Made by a program: the position numbers and the translations under genes. Positions 52,801 through 61,800 of a stretch of DNA of 64,000 bases are shown piece by piece. Under the pieces are notes generated by a model. That model saw nothing but the letters and a program-made list of their open reading frames with translations, was not told the origin of the DNA and did not search any database. The DNA comes from Symbiodinium natans (Eukaryota; Sar; Dinophyceae; Suessiales; Symbiodiniaceae): assembly GCA_905221605.1 (NCBI GenBank), contig CAJNDS010002842.1, positions 165,001 through 229,000 of the forward strand, given 5' to 3'. How positions within the stretch are numbered: the first letter of the stretch is position 1; each line of letters opens with the position of its first letter.

Positions 52801-55800
52801 GGTTTAGGGTATTGCTCCGAAGCATTCCAATCGAAGTATTCTTTGGGGGATCGTCTCAGACCGGACACAACAGGACAACGTGCCACACAGCCTGCAAGAC
52901 TAAACCCCAAACCCGAAGCCCCAACACCCAACACCCAAACCTTGAAACCCAACTCCTAAAAGCTTGAAACGGGAAGGTTGGCACTGAGCTTCGCAGTCCG
53001 AACCTTCGACGCCCGTGTTTACAGGGCCAAGCCCACGGAGACCTCTTTAAATGTCAGGTCTTTAGCTGGACTGACATGCTGGTCTCCGTCACGGAGGTCG
53101 AGTCTGGTGGTCTGCGACTAGCCGCTTGGTGACACGTGTAGGGCAGTTCCGGGGTGTGGTGCTTAGCCAAACCCGAAAACCCCAGACCCGAAATCCAACC
53201 AACATCAAAGCAACATCAGCTGCTGCACTGCTTAGATCGGAGCGACTTCAAGTTCAGGTCAACTATAAACCCTAAACCCTAAACCCCAATCCCTGAGCCT
53301 TCAACCTACACCTATCCCAATTCAAAACCCTAAAGGCCCAAAAGCCCTCAAACCCTGAAACCCTAGGCTCTAAACCCTAAAACCCTGAAAGCCCGAAAGC
53401 CCTCATACCCTAAAATGTAGACACTAAACCCTGAAACCCTCAACCCCAACTCTAAAAACCTAAGTCCGAACCCCTAAACCTATAACCTTAATCCCTTCCC
53501 CCTTGTATTAAACGTACCCCGAACTAGAAAAACATTTTCCGGAGCATCCTGCCGAAACCGACCACGCCTGTTAAACCCTATTCCGAATTTGGGGGGGGGG
53601 GGGTTCAGGGCCTCAAAAACCTTCAAGCCAATCTAAACCCTGTCCCAAAAGATTGCATGGATAAGAACATCCCCCTAATACTGAAAACGCATTTCGAGTT
53701 TTCATTGGGGGGAGGGGGGGGGGGAGAGGGGGGGGGGGGGGGGGCCGCCCGTTTAACAATAGGGGGAAGGGATTATAAACCTAAACCCTAAACCCTAAAC
53801 CCTAAACCCCCCGTTTAACAATAGGGGGAAGGGATTATAAACCTAAACCCTAAACCCTAAACCCTAAACCCCAAGGAACCCCGAAACTCCACAGTCGCCA
53901 AAAAGGGAAGCTCAGAGGCCGCGTCGCTGCGACTCTTTCGGCTCCTGCGGGTCGTGCGGAGCATTCGGGGCGTTAAGCTCCTCTCAGGCGGCCGGCCTTC
54001 ATTTGGAAGGGTTTAGGGTTTAGGGCTTATAAGCCCTAAACCCTATAGGGTTTAGGGTTTAGGGTTTAGGGTTTAGGGTTTAGGGTTTAGGGTTTAGGGT
54101 TTAGGGTTTAGGGTTTAGGGTTTAGGGTTTAGGGTTTAGGGTGGCGACCTGTTTCTCTCGTAGGGCATGAGGGAATGAGGTACCCTATACATCCCCTTAA
54201 AGGGTATATAGGGGGGGATATAGGGTTTAGGGTTAAGGGTACCTCATTTCCTCATTCCCTACTAGCCAACAGTATGTTCTCGCTGGTTAGAGCTTAGGGC
54301 TTGTTGTTTCTTTCAATGGTTTATGGTGTAGGGTTTCGGGGTTCAAGGCTTAGGGTTTGCGTACTTTACCTTGAAGGTCTAGAGCTTAGGATGTTTTTTG
54401 GGTTTATGGTTTGAGGGTTAAGGTTTAAGGTTTAGGGGAGGATCTTAGGTGGTTGTAAGTAATTAGTGTTGCACGTTCCCTGACCAAGATCAGAACCCAG
54501 AGCTAATACGTATAGCCCCAGCTCATATCTACTCATCCAAGTTGGGTGCACGGGTCCAGGGCTTAGGCAAACCCTAAACCCTAAACCCTAAACCCTAAAC
54601 CCTAAACCCTAAACCCCATCAGAAGGGTTCTTAAGGGAGGGGGGGGGTTCATAGGGAGTCGGTACCTAGGGAACCTCAGAGAAGAGGAGTCTTATAGGGA
54701 ACCTGGGTCTACGTACACCCCTTGAACCCCCCGTAAGAAGCTGATCATTAGGGCCACAGATCTTAGGTCTAGAAGCCTTGCAGGGAGAGCCTTGTGGAGT
54801 TGAGGGGTTTAGGGCATTTTAGGGCCAATGCTGGGTTAGGGTCGTGGACCGTTTTTTGGAGTGTAAGGTGGAACCCCTCAAGTTCCGGACGTTGGGCCTT
54901 AAGAAGCTTCATGCTTGGATGTTCATGCCCTAAACCCTAAACCTTAAACCCTAAATCCTGGCCCACAAGCAGCGGCACATGGTCAGTTCTCTCGTTGGGG
55001 GAAGGGTGATATTCGGACCTAAGCATGGACCGTCAGTTAGTGGCCTAAGCACTACGGGTCCCCAGGGTTTAGGGTTTAGGGTTTAGGGTTTAGAGTGTAG
55101 GGTTTAGGGTTTAGGGACTTGTTGCCCAAGTAGCGGCAAGTAGCGCTTGGCCGCACTCGCGGGCTCAACCCCTACTGGCCCCAGCCCGAAAGGGTAAGAC
55201 CCAACCTAAATCCCGAAACTGCCAAGAGCACCACTGTCCATTTGCATGGGTGGTCGAGGCTTCGACCGAGGTCCCCAACCGAGCGTCTTCACAGAACAGT
55301 GAGGGAGGGCTGCCCGTACCTCACCTCACCAAGCCTGGTCGGGCCCGTCAAGCCACCCTCTCATGAAGCCCCCCCAAAAGAAGGGGACCCAGGCAAGGCC
55401 CCGACCCGCAATGAAAATGTTAAAATCGACGGTTTTTGGGCGCCCCTCATTTTACCACACGAAAGCCTCAAAAGCCCCACGAGCCACCAACGGGCTCCAG
55501 AACGCTTCAGGGCTTTTGGGACCCCGCCGCAGCAGGGGCACCTTTCCTCTTAGCATTCGGAAAGAAGTAAAAAGCAAGAAGGCCCCTTGAGGGGGATTTG
55601 GGGGCGTGAACCCTCAACCCTACATGAGAATAGTTTGGGTGGTTGGGGTGGGACTACATGCTAATGCAGCGGCTTCTCTTCTACACACCTAAACCCCAAA
55701 CCCTAAACCCCGAAACCCCTCAACCCCTCAACCCCCAAACCCTAAACCCCGAAACCCCTGAACCCTAAACCCCTAAACCCCTAAAGCCCTAAACCCCTGA

Positions 55801-58800
55801 AACCCCCTAAACCCCTAAAGCCCTAAACCCCTAGAGCCCTAAACCCCCTAAGCCCCTAAAGCCCTAAACCCCCTATACCCCCTAAACCCCTAACCCCCTA
55901 AACCCAAGCTGCGGAAGGCCTCTGGCTGGTCATTCAGGGCCTCTTAGATTCCTACAAGACGGTCCTGTGGATAGGCCTGGTCAAGCTGTGGGGGGGTGGG
56001 AGGGGGGGGGGGGAGGGCGGGCGGTGGGAGGGGGAGGGGAGAGTTTAAGGTTTAGGGTTTAGGGATAGGGTTTCGGGTTTAGGGTTTAGAGGGCTTCGGG
56101 GTGTAGGGTTTAGGGTTTGAGGGTTTTAGGGTTTAGGGTTCAGGTTTTCATATTGAGGACTTTGATTTTAGGGTCGGAGGGTTGTAGGGCTGCGAGGCTT
56201 CCAGGGTTGATTTATAGGTGCCTACAAGATCAAGGTGTTTAGAGTGTGTGAAGTCCGATATCTGCCGTAGACCGCTTCAATTTTCGGATTGAGGTTTTAG
56301 GGTTTACTCTTCGGGTTTAGGGTTTTGGGGCCCCTACCTGGTCCCTCGACCCTAAATCCCGCCAAAAAGCACAATGGAATCTGAGCCCCACGTCGCTTGA
56401 GCCCCAAGACTCCTTAGCCTAACCATGAAGTCTTCAAGGAATCACGGGCCCTCAGTATGGTCCCTTGCCCAGTATGGCCCTTGTTATGCATAGTGTATAT
56501 AAGGGTGCTGTAGCAAGGGACCCAAGATGAAGGGCCCATACTTGGGACTTTCAACATTCTACGGACCCCTACAATTTTTCAGGGGTTTAGGGTTTGGGGC
56601 CACTTTCTTCTTGTTTGCCAAAAGTGCCTTCTCTTCTTCTCAGGTTATACTGGCGCACCGAGGTCCTAAACCCTCAACGGAAGCTGCAGCCGCCACCCCA
56701 AACCCTAAACCCTAAATCCTAAACCCTAAACCCAAAACCCCGAAACCCTAAACCCTCTTTACTCCTCCCTGCAGCCTTCGCTGCGCCTCGGCTGATGCTG
56801 TGGTCAACCGTCGGCGAGACGCGCCAACTCTATCGGTAAACAAGGTTTAGGGTTTAGGGTCTAGGGTTTCGGGCTATCGGTAAACAAGGGTTTATGGTTT
56901 AGGGTCTAGGCTTTCGGGCTATCGGTAAACAAGGGTGTATGGTTTAGGGTCTAGGGTTTCGGGCTTGATCGGTCAGTGCTTATACCCCGGGGCCTAAGCG
57001 GGGACAGGCTGTTTTGGGTGGTTGGCTTTTGCTGGTTTTGGGGCAAGGGGGTTTGAAGATTTCAGGGCGGGGTCGGATTCTGAAGCCCAACCTTAAGCCC
57101 TAAACCCTAAACCCTGAACCCCCAAAAGGGGCCCTCTCGCCAGGGTTCAAGACTCAAGACTCAAGACACTTTAGGGCTTGCCCAAGTCTTATAGGGTCTA
57201 GGGCTTAGGGTTTAGGGTTCAGGGTTTAGGGTTTGGGGTTTAGGGTTTAGGGTTTGAAGTCGACGTCCCGAAGCGCCCCTCAGCCGGAGCTTCGAGCCCA
57301 GGTCCTTGTGGCAACTTGGGTTTAGGGTTTAGGGTTTAGGGTTTAGGGATTAGGGTTGCCCCTCAACCTCGGGATGTTCCCCCTTACACTAACAGCTCCT
57401 TAATGTGATAAGGATTTACGGTTTAGGGACTTTAGGGTTTAGGGTTCAGGGATTTGAGGGTTTAGGGTTTAGGGTTTAGGGATTTGAGGGTTTAGGGCTT
57501 AGGGTTTCGGGTTGTGTAATAGAGGGTGCTATAATCCCGACTAAGGAGCTGTTAGTATAAGGGGGAGCACCCCAACCTGAACGCCAAGAAAAGCAAGCTA
57601 TCATGGAAGGGATACCCCCTCAGCTGCCCTAAGATTATGGGGGTAACCATTCTAAAGGGCCCGGAGTATTCAGGGCATGTACCCCAAGGAGGGACCATAA
57701 CTTTGAGAAATGACCATGTACTCATTTTGAGGTATTTCTTTAAATGGATCCTGAACCTCAACTCCCGGCATATACTTGTCAGTTTTGGTTTAGGGTTTAG
57801 GGTTTAGGGCTTGGGGCTTGGGGCTTAGGGCTTAGGGCTTAGGGTTTAGGGTTTAGGGTTTAGGGTTTAGGGGTTCAGGGCTCAGAGCTTCGGGAACACC
57901 GAGGAATCGGCAACTTGTGGAAGACCTAGACCCTAAACCCTAAACCCTAAACCCTATAATCACCAAAGTAGCCAAGATGGCGATCTTTATCTTCTGCTTT
58001 GGGGCGGCACTCTGCGTTCTGGCGCCTGGGCTGGGAGGGGTTGGGGGATTTAGGGTTTAGGGTTTAGGGTTTAGGGTTTAGGGTTAGGGTTTAGGGTTTA
58101 GGGTTTAGGGTTTAGGGTTTAGGGTTTAGGGTTTAGGGTTTAGGGTTTAGGGTTTAGGGTTTAGGGTTTAGGGTCGGGTTTTTGGGTTTGATGGTTCAGG
58201 GAGAGATTGTTACCATTCATTTTTTGTTGAAGTACTGTGCGGCCATCATGTCTCGTGCATGTTAGTATTGCCGTGGAGGCTGCTCTGCATGCGTTTAGCC
58301 CTACTTGGAGGCTCATGGTACTTAGCAACCCAACGATAGCTGTACTTATGGCCCAATCATAGCCCGATTAGGGTACTTAAGGGCCTTATATGTGGGTTGT
58401 AACTACACGTAGAATGGGTTACTAAGTACCCTGAACCTCCAAGTAAACCCTAAACCCTTAACCCTTAACCCTAAACCCTAAGCCCTAAATAGGCCCAGGC
58501 CCAGAAGCCCCTTTACACGCTGATCCTGCCACCCTGTTAGCCGTGGTTTAGGGTTTAGGGTTTAGGGTTTAGGGGTTGAGGCTCCAAGCTTTCGGGTACG
58601 AACAAAATGGATGTTCGGGTTTTGGGTTCGGGGTTTGGTGATGCTGATTGTTGGTGAGTTTGCTTTCTGGCTTTAAGGCTCAAGTTTAGAGCACAGTGCC
58701 TGGGTGTTGCTTGTTCTTGCTGTCTAAAACCTAAACCCTCAACCCTCCGCACATGGTATCAGATTCAGTCCTAACACCAGAACTCTCAACTTGGGATTTA

Positions 58801-61800
58801 TACTTTAGGGTTAGGATTCACGGAGATAATTCCTCAACTCTATGCCTTAAACCCTAAACCCTCACCCTAAACCCCACAACCCGTTGCCAAGGGTGGTCAA
58901 GACCGGTTCGCCTTTGAGTACTGGCGCTTTGGCCTGCAGCTGCGTCCCAGATCCTTCCAAAAGAGCTTAAGGGTTTGGGGTTTGGGGGTTTAGGGTTGAG
59001 GGTTTGGGGTTTTAGGATGGCCTAGTCCTTCTTCGAGGGTTGTGGGTGTAGTCTCCACCTGGTTAAGCAACAAGCGCACTCTCCTGCCCTTAGTAGCTGA
59101 GTGAGCACACTTTACACTTTTTGGGATACTATAATCCCCTCTACAACTGAAAGTGCACACCTTTTTTGAGGCTTATGAACTCAGCAACTACGTGCAAAAT
59201 ATTGAGGGTCTCAGGGCCTCAGGTCGTAATGTTCCGAGGGAGAAGCCCCTATATGCAGCAAGCCCTGTATGCCTCGAACCTTAAGCCCTAAACCCTGCAA
59301 GCCGTAAACCCTTTTCTTCCCAATACCGAAAGCCCTAAGCTCTGTAAACCCCAAGTCCCCAATTCCACTCTATGCAGCCTTAAGCCTTAATTTAAAAAAC
59401 TCCAAGCTTCGTAAGCCCTAAAGCCTGTATGCCATAGCTACCCTAAACCCTAAACCCTAAACCCTAGTCCCTAAACCCTAAGCCCTAAACCCTAAGCCCT
59501 AAACCCTAAGCCCTAAACCCTAAACCCTACATCTGTAGCCTTGACCCTACAGACCCTCCAGCGCAGAATCACCTGAAGCCTTTCTCCAGGTACTTGGGGC
59601 ACATGTACCTCGGCTCAGTGCTGCGCGCCATGTTCACCAGTCTACAGGCAGGGTTTAGGGTTTAGGGTTTAGGGTTTAGGGTTTAGGGTTTAGGGTTTAG
59701 GGTTTTGGGTTTTGGGTTTTGGGTTTAGGGTTTAGGGTCTAGGGTTTAGGGTTTAGGGTTGAGGGTTTAGGGTTTAGGGTTTAGGGTTTAGGGTTTTCAG
59801 GGTTGCGTGTTCCGGGCTCCCCTTACCTGTCTGTTCGGGTCAGGATGTCTGGTAAACCTATCTAACCCGAATTCCTAAGCCCTAAACCCTAAGCCCCAAA
59901 CCCTAAACCCCAAACTCGCAACCCCTGAATCAAAAAGGGTCCCCCCCCCTTCTTTCGATTCAAGTAATGCGTATTCGGTTCAAGATTCAAGGTCCCCCCC
60001 CCCGCCCCCTGCACCATCCCAGCTTCTGTTTGCAGCTTTGGTTGGGTTCAGAGTTCAGGGCTCAGGGTTCAGGGTTCAGGGTTTAGGATTTAGGGTTTAG
60101 GGTTTGGGGCTGAGGGCTTAGGGTTTCGGGTTTATTAGCGCTTTTGTTGGGTACTTGGCGGCCTCCGAAGCTTCATGAGGACTTAAGGGTCTACAGGGCT
60201 TCAGAGTTTGAGGTTTAGGGTTTCGGGTTTAGTGTTTAGGGGGGGGGGGGGGGGCTTTAAGATGTTTCAAGGGTCTTTTACAGGGTTTTTTTCCGGAACC
60301 GGTTTTTTGACGGCCAAGTGGCCTTGTTCATGTGCAGAGCGCTTTTGAAAATCCCGCAATGAGGTCCCCCACCCCCACCGCGCCCTCCCCCAATGCCTTG
60401 TTCAGAGATTAGGTGAACATGATACCCTAACCCTAAATCCTAAACCCAAAACCCCAAACCAAGCATATCGGGTCGGCTAGCCCAGTCTTTCCCTTGTGGC
60501 CTTTTGGGTTCCAGGTCCCCCTTATCCAAAAGGTTACCTATATTAATGGGTTGAGGGTTTGGTGTTTGGGGTTTGGACCCGGCACCCTAAGCCCTCAACC
60601 CTCAACCCTCAACCCTAAACCCTCAACCCTATGGGGCTATGCCGGTAGGTTGCGACCTTCGACGACTGGGCAGACAGCATCGCACGTCCACTCTTTCAGG
60701 TGGCTTGCGCAGGTTTAAGAAAACACCCTGGGCCCTAGACCTAAACCCTGAACCCTGAACCCTAAACCCTAAACCCGAAACCCGAAACCCTCAACCCTAA
60801 ACCCTAAACCCTAAACCCTAAACCCTAAACCCTTACCTCTTAATTAACCCCCACAACCCTAAGCCCTAGAAGCTTGTTGCTGGCTTGTGAAGGCTTGTAG
60901 GGAAGTAGTGGTTGATGGGCCCGACACCCTAAAGCCCCCAGCCCTCCGTTTAGAGTTCAGGGTTTAGGGTTTGGGTTTTGCGGTTCAGGGTTTAGGGTTG
61001 GGGGGGGGTGGGGCGGGGGCTGGGGGTGGGGGGGGGGTGGGGGGGAGGGTTAGTTTTCTATGGTCGGTGCGTTTACGCGGTGCGTCCTCCATGAAAAAGT
61101 TGTGCACCGACCCCCCACCGCCCCCCCCCCCCCCCCACTTGGGGTGTAAGGGAGGGGGAGCCCCCCTCCCCCAAGACCAACCCTAAACCCTAAACCCTAA
61201 GGCTGCGTTTAGCCGGGTTTGGGCTCCTGAACCCCTAATCGCTGCGAGCCCGAGCATCCCACTCAGGTGGCGCCCACAGCGGGTCCGGTTCTCTTCCTGC
61301 TCATCTTCGCCAGCGCCCGAGTTCCGGGTTTCTTTCTGGGGTTGAGGGTTTGGGTCATGCCTGAGGTTGGGTTATGCCTGAGGTTGGGTTTTGGGTTTAG
61401 GTTTTAGGGATTAGGGTTTAGACTTCAGGGACAGCCTGAGATTAGCGTGAGTCTAAATCCATCTAAACCAATCATTCTGAAAGGAGAGAGACTCTTTCTT
61501 TGCCTCGGGAGGGGTGAACCTTTAACTTTGACCAGCTTAGGATTTCATCATTTCGGTGTTGCTTTAAGATATTTGGGTTCGGGGTTTAGGGTTTACTCTA
61601 GATTATGGTGCTACAACGGCCTCGTATAAGCATAGTTGGTGAACTCATCACTTGTATAACCCTTGGAAGCGCTTAATCCTCAGACCCTAAACCCGAAACC
61701 CTAAAACCCTAAACCCTAAACCCGAACCCTAAACCCGAAACTCGAAACCCGAAACCCGAAACCCGAACTGGTCTTGGGCAATGGCTTGAGACCTCGACCC

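Noticed and set aside
56772-56835. Exon in the channel between exons 11 and 12 (frame FAAPRLMLWSTVGETRQLYR)
   Set aside because: Has good splice-like edges, but in the phase required by exon 11 it hits a stop, and S5 is complete without it.
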